64,000 nt of DNA from contig NZ_PJAQ01000017.1 in NCBI RefSeq assembly GCF_002836775.1, positions 372,001-436,000 of the forward strand, given 5' to 3'. Shown one piece after another: positions 27,484 through 37,372 of the stretch (its first letter is position 1; each line of letters starts with the position of its first letter). The position numbers were made by a program, and so were the translations under genes. This stretch comes from Colwellia sp. 12G3 (lineage in GTDB: Bacteria; Pseudomonadota; Gammaproteobacteria; Enterobacterales; Alteromonadaceae). The notes under the pieces are model-generated. The model saw only the letters and a list, made by a program, of their open reading frames with translations, ran no database searches and was not told the DNA's origin.

Positions 27484-28737
27484 TTAGATTAATGGCCATT
27501 CAAAGGTAGTAAAAATCTGCTGCCATTGCTCATCAAACGGCGCTGATATCTTAATTCGTTCATTGCTAACCGGATGATTAAACTCCAATGACTTAGCATG
27601 TAGCATCAAGCGTTTAAAGCCAAAGTGCTCAATAAAAAATGGATTTTGCTTGTTATCACCATAATTGATGTCTCCCAGAATAGGATGACGTAAATGTGCT
27701 AGGTGGCGACGAATTTGATGACGTCTGCCGGTAATAGGTCGAACTTCGACTAAAGAATAACGCACACTATCAAATTTACCGACTTGAATTGGTAAACTCA
27801 CTTGCTGTTTTACTTGATAGTAGCTTTGAGCTGATTGTGCAGGCTTGTCACGGCTAACATTTTTATCTCCCAACTTATCTAGTTTTTCTTTTAGGGCATG
27901 ATCAATTAAGTCTGCCGGTACTGCTAAGTGCCCACGTACCAAAGCATAATAAGTTTTAACCATAGCTAAATCACAACCATCGATGCTTTTATTCGTGCTA
28001 AATTCTTCGTCTTTATCTTGCTGAAGTAGCTTATATTCAGACTCTCCCTCTAACTCTGAACTTAACTTTGACGTAAGTTCTGCTTGACTACTTTTATTAG
28101 CAAAAGCCTCATTTAACTTAGTCGCCACATCTTTTGTTAAGGCAAAAAGAAGTACTCCAGAAGTCGGTCTGTCTAAGCGATGAACAGGATAAACATATTG
28201 TCCGACTTGATCTCTCACTAACTGCAAAGCAAAATAAATTTCATCTCTGTCCATATAACTTCGATGAACAAATAACCCAGCAGGCTTATCAACTGCTACC
28301 ATAAACTCGTCTTGATAGAGAATGTTAAGTACCGGTTTTTCTGAGTCTGTATCCGCTGATAATACTATATCTACAGTAGAGTTATTCATATCATGCCCCC
28401 TTTTATTAGCTTGTTCGGTTAATGTATGATCTATTTTTTGGATAACATCAACTAAAGGTTTGGTATTAACCGATAAGTGCTTAAAAGCCTCTTCAGCCAT
28501 AGGTGTTAACGATATTTTAGTAGGTAATTGTTGTTGATTTATCATCATCGTTATCTTGGGAATAAATATAAACTGCAACCATTGCTCAAATGCTAAAGTA
28601 TCACAGCAAAAAGGTGCATTACTTGAAAGTTCATCGATTCTCGGCGGCTGTATTTGCCAAAGATTAAGTGATTTAAGCTCACAAGCTAACGCTTCGAGTA
28701 AAAGGGAGATACGTTCAAAGTCTATTTTTATCATCAT
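27484..28737 (-). CDS. truC: Fused YqcC (DUF446) - TruC tRNA pseudouridine-65 synthase
   Basis: This 417-residue protein combines two products that are separate neighbours in E. coli. Residues 1-110 resemble YqcC/DUF446 (CCDTLAFEQWLQFIFIPKI, LTPMAEEAF). Residues from about 133 on (LNILYQDEFMVAVDKPAGLFVHRS) are an RluA-family pseudouridine synthase of the TruC type, with the catalytic Asp in HRLDRPTSG and the RHQIRRHLAHL motif. An acidic, Ser-rich insertion sits near 215-250. TruC modifies U65 in the acceptor stem of some tRNAs. No stop codon or frameshift separates the parts. It is divergent from the DUF3549-DUF3301 genes that usually accompany truC. Confidence 0.9.
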   Translation of the reverse strand: MMIKIDFERISLLLEALACELKSLNLWQIQPPRIDELSSNAPFCCDTLAFEQWLQFIFIPKITMMINQQQLPTKISLTPMAEEAFKHLSVNTKPLVDVIQKIDHTLTEQANKRGHDMNNSTVDIVLSADTDSEKPVLNILYQDEFMVAVDKPAGLFVHRSYMDRDEIYFALQLVRDQVGQYVYPVHRLDRPTSGVLLFALTKDVATKLNEAFANKSSQAELTSKLSSELEGESEYKLLQQDKDEEFSTNKSIDGCDLAMVKTYYALVRGHLAVPADLIDHALKEKLDKLGDKNVSRDKPAQSAQSYYQVKQQVSLPIQVGKFDSVRYSLVEVRPITGRRHQIRRHLAHLRHPILGDINYGDNKQNPFFIEHFGFKRLMLHAKSLEFNHPVSNERIKISAPFDEQWQQIFTTFEWPLI

Positions 28738-28872
28738 TTGTGATTATGTAAAGTCGGTTCTTTAAGGTGATTAGTTAAGATCTATTATAGTAAGAAAAAT
28801 AGTTTTACTATGTTAATGGCGCCATTATCCTTATAATATGGGGCTATAACAAGCGGCAATATTTTTGACTTT

Positions 28873-29925
28873 ATGACTGACACAGCACCAGCAACAAACA
28901 TAGCTACCCTATCAGAATTACTTAAACTTTCAGATTCACAATATCGTCTTTATGATATTGGTCGACTCGTCACTAAGTTACCTAAAGAGCAGTTTGAAAA
29001 GGTAGAATTAAATCAATTACCCTATCCAACGCCAGCTCAAGGGTGTGCTTGTATTGCTATTGCTTTTTGGCAGAAAAAATCTTTACAGCCTTATTTATGG
29101 CTATTGAAATTACCTCTTGATGAGCACGGTTTATTAAACCAAGGGGCAAGAAATCATTTTATCGCTATTATTATCGAAGCCCTAGGTGCTGATTTAACTC
29201 AAGAAACGTCTAAAGAACAAGAAGAATTACTAAGTAGTAACCCTTATCTCTTCACCCCGGCTCAATATAAACTGGCTAGTTTAAACAGTAAAATCAAAGT
29301 CGACTTGAAGCAACAACCTAGTGAGTATTTTTCACCGTTTAAACAATATCTTAGCAATACTTCAGATTGGAGTAATTGGCAAGGCGTTGGTGTACAAGGC
29401 ATTACTGATTTTATTGCCAGAATAAAACAAGATAATCACAGCGACTTGCTACTCAACGCGTTACCTCATTTACCTGATGAAGTGTTGTCGCCTGTTTGTA
29501 GTGCGTTAGAAAATGAGCAATATGCTATTGCTTTAATTGATGCACTGGTAAATTCCTTTAAAAATTCATTAACAAAGCCAGCAGAGTGTTCACAAGCGAC
29601 GCAGTTATTGCGAGCATTGGCAGCCAGTAGTCATCACATCCATGTGAAAAAAGTGGTTGAACAACTGTTGAGCAGTCCACAAGTAAGCAGTGAGTTACTT
29701 ATCACCTTATCTAGTCGATGCTGGCAAGCATTAGCGGATGAAAAAACACTGATGTATTATTTTGAACATTTACTCAAGCATAACGACTTGACGCTATTTT
29801 CCAGTATTTTTAAAGATTTGGTGACCATCCCATTAATGAGACCCATCGCCTTGGCGTGTATTCGCAGTGAAAATCGTTCACCAGAACTAGCACAAGCCAT
29901 TGGGCAATTATTTAGTCACACTTAG
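28873..29925 (+). CDS. DUF3549 family protein
   Basis: A 350-residue soluble protein with no signal peptide. It opens with LSELLKLSDSQYRLYDIGR and has the segment WLLKLPLDEHGLLNQGARNHFIAII, both typical of DUF3549. The second half is helical and repeat-like. Family members sit beside truC/yqcC and DUF3301 genes in gammaproteobacteria, as here. No function is established. Confidence 0.88.
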   Translation: MTDTAPATNIATLSELLKLSDSQYRLYDIGRLVTKLPKEQFEKVELNQLPYPTPAQGCACIAIAFWQKKSLQPYLWLLKLPLDEHGLLNQGARNHFIAIIIEALGADLTQETSKEQEELLSSNPYLFTPAQYKLASLNSKIKVDLKQQPSEYFSPFKQYLSNTSDWSNWQGVGVQGITDFIARIKQDNHSDLLLNALPHLPDEVLSPVCSALENEQYAIALIDALVNSFKNSLTKPAECSQATQLLRALAASSHHIHVKKVVEQLLSSPQVSSELLITLSSRCWQALADEKTLMYYFEHLLKHNDLTLFSSIFKDLVTIPLMRPIALACIRSENRSPELAQAIGQLFSHT

Positions 29926-29953
29926 TTATTATTAATTTTGGAAAGTATCATTT

Positions 29954-30256
29954 ATGGAAAATATATATTATTTATTACTCTTTTGTTTATTTTGCTGGTA
30001 CTTCGTTTATTTAAGACAAGTATCTGAATCAGCGAAACGTCATGTGAATCGTTACTGTAAAGACGGTGGATTACAGTTTATTTCACTGGCAAGGCGGTCA
30101 AGCAGAATAAAATTCACCAAAAAACATGGGCTTTGTATTTACAGCATCTTTGATTTTGACTTCAGCGGTGATGGTGAATCAAATAACGAAGGTTGTCTTA
30201 CGCTTTATGGTTTAAAGCTAGATCAAGTCAACCTACCTGCTTACCGAGTGAATTAG
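29954..30256 (+). CDS. DUF3301 small membrane-anchored protein
   Basis: A 100-residue protein with one N-terminal membrane helix (about residues 4-20) followed by a basic segment (VSESAKRHVNRYC) and a beta-rich domain (FDFDFSGDGESNNEG), as in DUF3301. It starts 28 bp after the DUF3549 stop codon and should share its transcript. Its role is unknown. A small hairpin TACTGAT/ATCAGTA (30257-30274) follows the stop codon at once. Confidence 0.85.
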   Translation: MENIYYLLLFCLFCWYFVYLRQVSESAKRHVNRYCKDGGLQFISLARRSSRIKFTKKHGLCIYSIFDFDFSGDGESNNEGCLTLYGLKLDQVNLPAYRVN

Positions 30257-30303
30257 TACTGATTTTTATCAGTAAAATTATTACTCTGGTTATACCTACC
30301 ATC

Positions 30304-30337
30304 AATTAGGTGTTATGTTTATAACAAACATCTAATT
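30304..30337 (+). promoter_or_regulatory. Hairpin with two possible pairings in the leader of the next gene
   Basis: AATTAGGTGTT (30304-30314) can pair with AACATCTAATT (30327-30337) with one G-T pair. Alternatively TGTTAT (30311-30316) pairs with ATAACA (30321-30326). Both use the same TGTT, so the pairings compete in part. The structure ends 22 bases before the GTG start at 30360. Confidence 0.35.
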
Positions 30338-30359
30338 CAATCTATTTATTGGAGATTTT

Positions 30360-31505
30360 GTGCCATTTTTACAAGCAGTTTTTTGTCTAAAAGGGTTTGA
30401 TGACCGTAGTCGCTTTTTTGCAACAGCAATAACTTCCCTCTTGGGTTTTATCTTTTTCTCTGCAATTTTTACCGGCTATTTGGCGGTAAGCTTTGTTATT
30501 TTATTATTATTTACCGCAGTACTCACTTGTAGCACTAAGCGTCGTTTACATGACGCTAAACTGAATAAGAATTGGCAATTAGTCCCTGGTGGCCTACTTT
30601 TAATTACGGGTATGCTGAGCTTACTTATTGAAAATAGTAGTAGTTATTACTTATTAATATTACCCGCTTTGAGTGCTGGGCTTTTGCTCACTTATCCAAG
30701 TAAAAATAAGAAAGCTCACAATAATTATACCTTGGGCTATTACGGCCCTGTTGACCTAAGTCTCTATACAAAAGAGCCTGTCGTGATAAAAAATCATAAT
30801 CAGCGCATTGAGCCAACATTAGTTACTGAAGGCGTTAGTGAACAGCTTTATATTAACGAAACAATGGCAGAACAAAGTATTGCCCCCAATCACCTGCCTG
30901 ATTTTGAAGAGAACAGCAAACAAGCGGATATTGGCGAACTTATTCGCCTAAAATTCCTGAGTAACCGTAAATTACAACTTGGCATTATCGCTTGCGTATC
31001 GCTGGTTTTTATCGGGGTATTTATCAATAGTGCCTTTAACACGATTAACCAGGAAAATGCGAATACCACTAATAATGAGTTGAATGAGCCGGAAGTTTTG
31101 TCTAAGAATGTTGTCACTCATATTCTTGCCAATAAGAACCATTTTCTAGCTATGCCTGATAATTTCAATTTATACTTATCAGAGCATCGAGGTATTATTA
31201 TTCATTGGCAAGCTGATCAAGTTGCGAATGGTGAACTCTGGTCACAATTATCGGCAAGTGGTGATAAAAGTTGTCAAAGCATTACCTTTAATAAAGGCTC
31301 TGCAATTCGTCCTTTAGCTGTTGTGGTTGAAAATGGTAGTGAATATTTCGCTAGTTTCTCTCCTCTTGATAGCAGTGAATTAGCGCAAGCACTGGCTTTT
31401 CGTGGTGATTTCTCATTATGTGGTTATAGCTTCTCTCTGAAAGGTAGCCAAGCTGTACTGGGTAAACACAATCAATACGCACCTTTCTTAGACAAAGATG
31501 CTTAA
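30360..31505 (+). CDS. Membrane protein with DUF805-like N-terminal region, function unknown
   Basis: The start is a GTG with GGAG 6 bases upstream, giving 381 residues. The first 115 residues hold three to four hydrophobic helices and the motif RRLHDAKLNKNWQL, which recalls the RRLHD motif of DUF805 membrane proteins. An acidic cytosolic linker follows, then one more helix (about 205-225) and a probable periplasmic domain of about 150 residues with two Cys (KSCQSITF and SLCGYSF) that could form a disulfide. I do not recognise the C-terminal domain. It lies downstream of DUF3301 but after 103 bp with structure, so it may have its own promoter. Confidence 0.75.
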   Translation: MPFLQAVFCLKGFDDRSRFFATAITSLLGFIFFSAIFTGYLAVSFVILLLFTAVLTCSTKRRLHDAKLNKNWQLVPGGLLLITGMLSLLIENSSSYYLLILPALSAGLLLTYPSKNKKAHNNYTLGYYGPVDLSLYTKEPVVIKNHNQRIEPTLVTEGVSEQLYINETMAEQSIAPNHLPDFEENSKQADIGELIRLKFLSNRKLQLGIIACVSLVFIGVFINSAFNTINQENANTTNNELNEPEVLSKNVVTHILANKNHFLAMPDNFNLYLSEHRGIIIHWQADQVANGELWSQLSASGDKSCQSITFNKGSAIRPLAVVVENGSEYFASFSPLDSSELAQALAFRGDFSLCGYSFSLKGSQAVLGKHNQYAPFLDKDA

Positions 31506-31555
31506 TCGTTTAAAGTCATGCTTTAGCGTATTTCTCTAAGGTAGATCAGATACAA

Positions 31556-31591
31556 AAAAAAGCTGCTCAATGCAAATTGGCAGCTTTTTTT
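31556..31591. terminator. Intrinsic terminator after the DUF805-like gene
   Basis: The stem AGCTGC-T-CAAT pairs with ATTG-G-CAGCT around a GCAA loop, framed by A and T runs, so it can work in both directions. Confidence 0.92.
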
Positions 31592-31684
31592 AATGCTATT
31601 TTATTATTAATATCTTTTAAGGAACTTTTAATTAAACCGTTATTAAACAGTTATTAAACAAACGTTTTATTCAAAAAACACTTA

Positions 31685-32098
31685 TTAGGCAAAATCAATA
31701 CCTGCCTTTATCAAATCAGCATAAATACTTTTCATTGCCACGGTATTTTCAGTAAGGGAATCATCCCATTTATCACGTTTATCAAAGCCTAAATCACTAA
31801 TTTTAAAGTAATGATCCGTTTTGATACCACTTTTATCCAAACAAGCTTTAGTGCAGCCCAGTTCACAACCATCAATGGCAATAATAGTTCGCCCTGAATT
31901 GGCTAGCTCCATTATTGGTTTAACATTACCAACTACGCCTGAGATACAAGACATATCAGCAATACCATCACCATCGAGGGTTAATGAAATATTGTGCGCC
32001 ATTTGCGCGAGATTTGAGCAACCCGAGCAAGAGTAAACTATTGGTTTACCCTTTGTACTGTCGGTGTTTATTTGAGCTGATTTTTGTAAGTTCGACAT
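31685..32098 (-). CDS. DGC-domain (putative zinc-binding) cysteine protein
   Basis: The start at 32098 has GGAGT 7 bases upstream and gives 137 residues. It carries the DGC-family cysteine motifs: CSGCSN near residue 24, an internal Cys in MSCISG, and IDGCELGCTKACLD, in which DGC names the family. Spaced Cys pairs suggest a metal or Fe-S site. DGC proteins are small and poorly studied. It follows cobQ by 137 bp on the same strand and has an FNR-like site in that gap, suggesting its own promoter. Confidence 0.85.
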   Translation of the reverse strand: MSNLQKSAQINTDSTKGKPIVYSCSGCSNLAQMAHNISLTLDGDGIADMSCISGVVGNVKPIMELANSGRTIIAIDGCELGCTKACLDKSGIKTDHYFKISDLGFDKRDKWDDSLTENTVAMKSIYADLIKAGIDFA

Positions 32099-32188
32099 TA
32101 AAGTCACTCCTTAGCTACTTTATTAGTTACCTTATTAGCTGGCAACATTACCAATAGAGGCATTTTAACAAGTAGAAATAACTAAGAA

Positions 32189-32202
32189 TTGATTTAGATC
32201 AT
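32189..32202. promoter_or_regulatory. FNR/Crp-family site upstream of the DGC gene
   Basis: TTGATTTAGATCAT matches the FNR consensus TTGAT-N4-ATCAA at nine of ten defined bases and has the TTAG centre frequent in such sites. It lies about 90 bases before the DGC start and 33 bases beyond the cobQ end. Anaerobic control of the DGC gene is inferred. Confidence 0.55.
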
Positions 32203-32234
32203 TACAACAAATAATACCCACTATTAATATGTGG

Positions 32235-33830
32235 TTAATTGTACCATTCAGTTACTATTTGTTTTATTTTGTCCATTGCTAAGTATTTTTGACAAGCTTT
32301 ACTCACTCGTTCAATCGCTTTTTCCTCAAGCTCTTCAACACTCGGCCCCTTGCTTACATCATGACCAAGCCAATGCATAAAGAGCTGCAATGCTGCGGGT
32401 TGATCAAATAATCCATGTAAATAACAGCCAGCTATTTGCCCATCATCACTTAATAATCCCTGCCCCTCGCCTTGAATATTAAGTAAATTAGACGATTTCG
32501 TTCCAGTATCATTGAAAGTGCTCTGCCCCGCATGAATTTCATAGCCCTTAATTTCAGCGCTTTGCTGAGCAAGTTGCAAGATACCTGAAACATTAATCAA
32601 GGTTTTCTCAGCCTTTAATATTGTCTTCATCGCAAAATAACCTAAGCCTTCACTCATTCCTGTTTGCCCTTCTAGTCCTTCAGGATCGTCAATTAATTCA
32701 CCTAACATTTGATAACCACCGCAGATGCCTATGACCTTGCCTTGATAACGCAGGTGTTTAGCAATACCATCATGCCAACCTCGTTGACGCAAAAATTTGA
32801 GATCACTACGAACATTTTTACTACCCGGTAAAATAATAAGGTCACAAGCGGGAATAGTTATTTTTTCGTGATTACTCTCGCCCTCAGAGCCCTTGGCAAA
32901 AAGGAACTGGCAATCAATATCTTCATGATGGCGTAGGGCATCAAAGTCAGTATGATTACTCATATGTGGATATACTAAGACCACAATACGTACTTTTCCA
33001 GAGGTCGATGTCCCCTCAACTGACGTTTGCTGAGTCACTAACGCATCCTCAGAAGAAATATCTAAGCCGTGTAAATACGGTAAAACCCCTAACACTGGTT
33101 TATTCGTCTTTTCCTCTAACCATGTCAGACCTGATTCAAGTAATTTAATATCACCGCGAAAGCGATTAATAACAAAACCAACCACTCTGTCTTGCTCTGA
33201 TTGTGACAGCAGCATTAAGGTACCCACTAGTTGAGCAAAAACACCACCTTTATCAATATCCGCTATGATCAAAACGGGACAATCAACGGCTTCAGCAAAG
33301 CCCATATTGGCAATATCCCCTTCTCGTAAATTTATCTCTGCAGGGCTTCCTGCGCCCTCCACAACTATCAAGTCATATTGCTGCATTAACCGTTCATGCG
33401 AACTTAGTACAGCTTGCATCGCCACTTTTTTATAATCTTGGTACTCACTGGCCTCCATATTCGACGATGTATTATGCTTAAGCGCCTTACCGTGAACAAT
33501 AACTTGTGCGCCAGTGTCGCTATTAGGTTTTAGTAATATAGGATTGAAATCTACATCTAACGCTAAGCGCGCAGCCTTAGCCTGCAGCGCTTGTGCTCTA
33601 CCAATTTCACCACCACACGGTGTAACAGCACTATTAAGCGCCATATTTTGTGGTTTAAAAGGAGCCACTTTAATGTGTAAATCCGCAAAGACACGACAAA
33701 GACCAGCCACCAGGGTAGTTTTGCCTGCATCAGATGTTGTGCCTTGTATCATCAAGGTTTTACATTGCCTTACTTTGCCTTGCTCAAAAGGCTCCTGAGT
33801 AGAGTCAATATGACTTTGCTTAGCTTCCAT
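32235..33830 (-). CDS. cobQ: Cobyric acid synthase (CobQ/CbiP)
   Basis: The start at 33830 has AGGAA 7 bases upstream and gives 531 residues. The N-terminal half is a dethiobiotin-synthetase-like ATPase with the P-loop [14 protein letters not shown]. The C-terminal half is a class-I-like GATase with nucleophile Cys in [11 protein letters not shown] and a late His in CYLHGLF. It amidates the b, d, e and g side chains of adenosylcobyrinic a,c-diamide using glutamine and ATP. The start lies one base past the cobC stop codon, so translation is coupled. It is the last cob gene of the operon. Confidence 0.96.
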   Translation of the reverse strand: MEAKQSHIDSTQEPFEQGKVRQCKTLMIQGTTSDAGKTTLVAGLCRVFADLHIKVAPFKPQNMALNSAVTPCGGEIGRAQALQAKAARLALDVDFNPILLKPNSDTGAQVIVHGKALKHNTSSNMEASEYQDYKKVAMQAVLSSHERLMQQYDLIVVEGAGSPAEINLREGDIANMGFAEAVDCPVLIIADIDKGGVFAQLVGTLMLLSQSEQDRVVGFVINRFRGDIKLLESGLTWLEEKTNKPVLGVLPYLHGLDISSEDALVTQQTSVEGTSTSGKVRIVVLVYPHMSNHTDFDALRHHEDIDCQFLFAKGSEGESNHEKITIPACDLIILPGSKNVRSDLKFLRQRGWHDGIAKHLRYQGKVIGICGGYQMLGELIDDPEGLEGQTGMSEGLGYFAMKTILKAEKTLINVSGILQLAQQSAEIKGYEIHAGQSTFNDTGTKSSNLLNIQGEGQGLLSDDGQIAGCYLHGLFDQPAALQLFMHWLGHDVSKGPSVEELEEKAIERVSKACQKYLAMDKIKQIVTEWYN

Positions 33831-33831
33831 C

Positions 33832-34548
33832 TTATAATTCCTCGACAAATGGCGTAGCAATGCTCGTCACTTGTTGGTGTAGTTGTGGATCTTGATAAGG
33901 CTGACTAATAACAACGCGAGACATACTGCCATAACCAATCTTTAAATTTTGGTGCCAGCTAGATTGTTGCCAATTTAACTGTAATATATGCGCTAAGATC
34001 ATGCGAATAACGCCACCATGAACAACAACTAAAATCCGTCTAGGTGTTGGCGATCCTTTTTGCTTAGTGGCAATAGCTACTTGCTCTTCTAACAAATTTC
34101 TCCAAGCTTTTGTCACTCGATAATTGAAGTCTGACAGCGCTTCTGCTTCTGGTAATATAATATCCGCAGGTGCCCGGAAAAAGGCTTCAAGTTGTGCCCA
34201 ATGCAGTTCAGTTTTATCTTCACCATGATGACCACCGTGAAAAGCGGTTTCCCTAAAAGAAAGATCATCAAATGGCACGCCATCAAAGCAGCCAAAGTTC
34301 ATCTCTTGTAGATCAAGTGATATCTTTAACGGTAATTTATAGCTAAGTGAAAACTCTTGCGCTACAAGTTGGCAGCGTATTAGAGGAGAGCAAAAAACAC
34401 CTTGATAGGCTTTATTTGTTTGTTGTTGGGTTACTAACCGCTCAAGTAAACGCGCGTTTTCTGAAGCAACAGGCTTAACATCAGTACAACCATATAAAGC
34501 AGGTTTACCCTCGACCTTTACATGTCTTATTAAGTCAATTTCAAGCAT
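33832..34548 (-). CDS. cobC: Histidine phosphatase, probable alpha-ribazole phosphatase
   Basis: A 238-residue member of the phosphoglycerate-mutase-like branch: catalytic motif [18 protein letters not shown] at the start, acid residue in [11 protein letters not shown], and second His in [10 protein letters not shown]. The position between cobU and cobQ supports dephosphorylation of alpha-ribazole-5'-phosphate or cobalamin-5'-phosphate, the last step of nucleotide-loop assembly. It is longer than Salmonella CobC (about 200). The family is broad, so the assignment rests largely on context. Confidence 0.88.
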   Translation of the reverse strand: MLEIDLIRHVKVEGKPALYGCTDVKPVASENARLLERLVTQQQTNKAYQGVFCSPLIRCQLVAQEFSLSYKLPLKISLDLQEMNFGCFDGVPFDDLSFRETAFHGGHHGEDKTELHWAQLEAFFRAPADIILPEAEALSDFNYRVTKAWRNLLEEQVAIATKQKGSPTPRRILVVVHGGVIRMILAHILQLNWQQSSWHQNLKIGYGSMSRVVISQPYQDPQLHQQVTSIATPFVEEL

Positions 34549-34563
34549 AAAAGATCCTTTTAT

Positions 34564-35115
34564 TTACTCGATAATACTTTTTATACACAACGGAATACCA
34601 GCGGTTACTAAAGTGACCTTATCGGAGATCTCGGCTATTTTTTGGTTTAACCAACCACAATAATCAACATATAAACGGGTAGACTCACCCATTGGCACTA
34701 CGCCTAGGCCGATCTCATTGCTAACAATCACAATATCGACATCGATGGCAGTTAATTGGGCGGTTAAAATGTCTATTTTACTTTGTAAATGTTGACCTTG
34801 CTCAGTGCTGCTTGCTTCGTGAACGTTATAAAGTTGGTTGTTCAGCCAGAGCGTTAAACAGTCCAGTAAGTAGACATTATTATTATCAAGGTCCGTCAGT
34901 GTTTCAGCGAGCGCCAATGGACATTCAATTAATTGCCAACCATCACCTCTATCACGTTGATGTTGGCTTATTCGACTACCCATCTCAGTATCAATGGCGG
35001 TTGCCGTAGCAATATACACCGCTTGTTTACCCTGTTTTTCCGCCAGCGCTGATATTTGTTGCTCAGCAAAGCGCGACTTTCCCGAGCGGGCACCGCCTAA
35101 AACAAAATGAATCAC
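34564..35115 (-). CDS. cobU: Adenosylcobinamide kinase / guanylyltransferase
   Basis: A 183-residue enzyme with P-loop GGARSGKSRFAEQ at the N-terminus, the guanylylated His region RISQHQRDRGDGW, and IVSNEIGLGVVPMGESTRLYVD near the end, all diagnostic of CobU. It phosphorylates adenosylcobinamide and transfers GMP to give AdoCbi-GDP. It overlaps cobS by four bases (ATGA-type junction), indicating coupled translation. Confidence 0.96.
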   Translation of the reverse strand: MIHFVLGGARSGKSRFAEQQISALAEKQGKQAVYIATATAIDTEMGSRISQHQRDRGDGWQLIECPLALAETLTDLDNNNVYLLDCLTLWLNNQLYNVHEASSTEQGQHLQSKIDILTAQLTAIDVDIVIVSNEIGLGVVPMGESTRLYVDYCGWLNQKIAEISDKVTLVTAGIPLCIKSIIE

Positions 35116-35969
35116 CCTGTAACTCCAGTAAAAATATGTCCTGTAAAAGCAATACCTGCGAAAATATCATTATTGATATAAGAAACCAGTGTCAGATAAA
35201 TAAGTAACTCACAAATCTGCTGTGCCGCGCCTAAACAGTCTCCGGTAAAACCACCTATTTTTGTCATTAGCCACTGCTTAAATAGCCAACGAAAAGCCAA
35301 TAAAACACACAACAACGTGAAGATAACTTCGCTTGAATAAAAAGCTAACGGAGCGACTCCTATCAAAAGTAAAAGGCTCAGTTCTGATGAGGATTGTGCT
35401 TGCGCTAATGGCTTACTTTTACTTTGCTCAGTATCACTTACATAAGGCATGGATGAAATTAAGCTACCAGCAATAGCTCTAGATAAACATTCTGCTAGTA
35501 TTATGGCTAAAAGTAAGTGATTACTATCTTGCTTAGCTAGCTCTAGCAGTAAGGTATATTTTAACAATAAAGCTATCACTAAGGTAACAGCACCATAAGT
35601 ACCGATTCGACTATCTTTCATAATGGTCAGACGTTTTTCAATGGTAAATGCTCCGCCTATACCATCAGCCATATCAGCTAAACCATCCTCATGAAAAGCG
35701 CCGGTTAACAGTAAGCTGATACCCATAGTAAGCAAAATAGAAATATTGGCAGGTAAAAAAGAGTTAAAGCTGACATAAGTAAATCCGAGCAGTAACCCTG
35801 TGACTAATCCCACTAAGGAAAAGTATCTGTTAGCTTTATTCAACAAGGCCGCTGAATAATGCATTTTTTTAGGGACAGGTAAACGAGTAAAAAAGCTTAA
35901 CGCCAAATAAAATAAATTCAGTTGAGCTTTTAATTTATCTTTTAGCGGCTCATTTATCCCTGCAGTCAT
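35112..35969 (-). CDS. cobS: Adenosylcobinamide-GDP ribazoletransferase (cobalamin synthase)
   Basis: A 285-residue membrane protein with six to seven helices and the conserved acidic motif [15 protein letters not shown] (about 93-107), plus [16 protein letters not shown]. It joins alpha-ribazole to AdoCbi-GDP at the inner membrane. It overlaps cobT and cobU by four bases at either end. About 15 extra N-terminal residues precede the usual start. Confidence 0.96.
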   Translation of the reverse strand: MTAGINEPLKDKLKAQLNLFYLALSFFTRLPVPKKMHYSAALLNKANRYFSLVGLVTGLLLGFTYVSFNSFLPANISILLTMGISLLLTGAFHEDGLADMADGIGGAFTIEKRLTIMKDSRIGTYGAVTLVIALLLKYTLLLELAKQDSNHLLLAIILAECLSRAIAGSLISSMPYVSDTEQSKSKPLAQAQSSSELSLLLLIGVAPLAFYSSEVIFTLLCVLLAFRWLFKQWLMTKIGGFTGDCLGAAQQICELLIYLTLVSYINNDIFAGIAFTGHIFTGVTG

Positions 35970-37111
35970 ACCGTCACTCCAGCACTTTCAAAACTGGCCA
36001 TATTATTATAAAAGCTGGCTGAAGCCTTTATCAAAGGTAAAGCAAGTGCTGCGCCTGTACCCTCTCCCAAACGAAGGCCTAGATTTAATAACGGCTGACA
36101 GCTAGTATTGCTAAAGGTTTGCGCCGCCATCAACTCTTCAAGCAATATTTGGTGCGCTTTCTCTTGAGAAACATGAGAAAAAATAAGGTAGTTGGCTACA
36201 TTTTTATCTAAGCGCTGTGCGACTAAGGCAGCAACAGTGACAATAAAACCATCAATAACAACAGGTAGACTCGCAGATGCCGCAGCTAATATTGCAGAGA
36301 CCATTTGCACTATTTCAAAGCCACCTAACTCAGCTAGGAGCGTTAGAATCTCTTCATGAGTTAAACCTTCTGCTTTATCTGATAAAGTGACACGCTGTAA
36401 TGCATTTTCAATCAAACCAATTTTATTAGTTAACTGTTCATCAGTAATACCGGTACCTCGGCCAATACATTCTATAGCACTAAAGGAAGTTAATGCTGAC
36501 ATTAATGCCGCGGCAGAGCTGGTATTAGCGATCCCCATTTCACCTAATAATAATAACTCAACACCTTGCTCAACTTGTGTATTAACCAGTTGTTTTGCAT
36601 ATTCAAACCCTTGTTCTACCTGAATGATTGACATAGCAGGTCCGGCTGAAAAATCATTTGTTCCTGCACCAAGTCGTTGCTCAATAAGTTTAACTCCAGC
36701 CACTTTATTGTCGCCCGGTTGGGGAAGCTCATCACGATTGATAGATTGTAATATGCCGCAATCAATCACAGTCAATGCAATATCATTGCTTTGACAAAAA
36801 CAATTAATTGCGGCACCTCCATGTAAAAAATTGAGCACCATTTGTTTAGTTACCGCACTGGGTGCAATACTCACCGCGTTGACATTAATACCATGGTCGC
36901 CGGCAAAAACTAACATAGTCGGTTTTTTTATACTTATTTGGTCTACACTATTTAGCTCGGTGCTTTGTGTACGCCTTTGTTCAGTGATCAATGCAAGTTG
37001 TAAAGCCAAGGGTTCTAGAACACCTAGAGCACCTAGGGGTTTAGTTTTATTGTCAATTTTGGCTTGTATAAATTCTACGGTATCTTTACTTAAAGAGGAG
37101 ATGAGCATCAT
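35966..37111 (-). CDS. cobT: Nicotinate-nucleotide-dimethylbenzimidazole phosphoribosyltransferase
   Basis: A 381-residue CobT with [39 protein letters not shown] and the end motif [21 protein letters not shown], which holds the catalytic Glu. It makes alpha-ribazole phosphate from DMB and nicotinate mononucleotide. It is the first gene of cobT-cobS-cobU-cobC-cobQ. The start has two ATG codons in a row and no good ribosome-binding site. I searched its 261-bp upstream region for a cobalamin riboswitch and did not find one. Confidence 0.95.
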   Translation of the reverse strand: MMLISSLSKDTVEFIQAKIDNKTKPLGALGVLEPLALQLALITEQRRTQSTELNSVDQISIKKPTMLVFAGDHGINVNAVSIAPSAVTKQMVLNFLHGGAAINCFCQSNDIALTVIDCGILQSINRDELPQPGDNKVAGVKLIEQRLGAGTNDFSAGPAMSIIQVEQGFEYAKQLVNTQVEQGVELLLLGEMGIANTSSAAALMSALTSFSAIECIGRGTGITDEQLTNKIGLIENALQRVTLSDKAEGLTHEEILTLLAELGGFEIVQMVSAILAAASASLPVVIDGFIVTVAALVAQRLDKNVANYLIFSHVSQEKAHQILLEELMAAQTFSNTSCQPLLNLGLRLGEGTGAALALPLIKASASFYNNMASFESAGVTV

Positions 37112-37372
37112 GAGGTTTAGTTTAAATAGTTTAAATATAGAAAGTCATGACATGATTTTAAGCTATTTAACTGACAAAAACATAACTGATTTAACTATGA
37201 TATGCCGAAAAACTCACCTTAACTGCATGTTGCGTATTGTATTTTGTCTTATTTTGTTGCGCTTTATTCTTTAAATTTTACCCATAGCTAAACTAGGAAA
37301 AAGAGAGAAAACTCTGTACCATCACTCATACAAGTTTTACCTTAAAATTTTACGTCAGGCTGATATAGTTTT

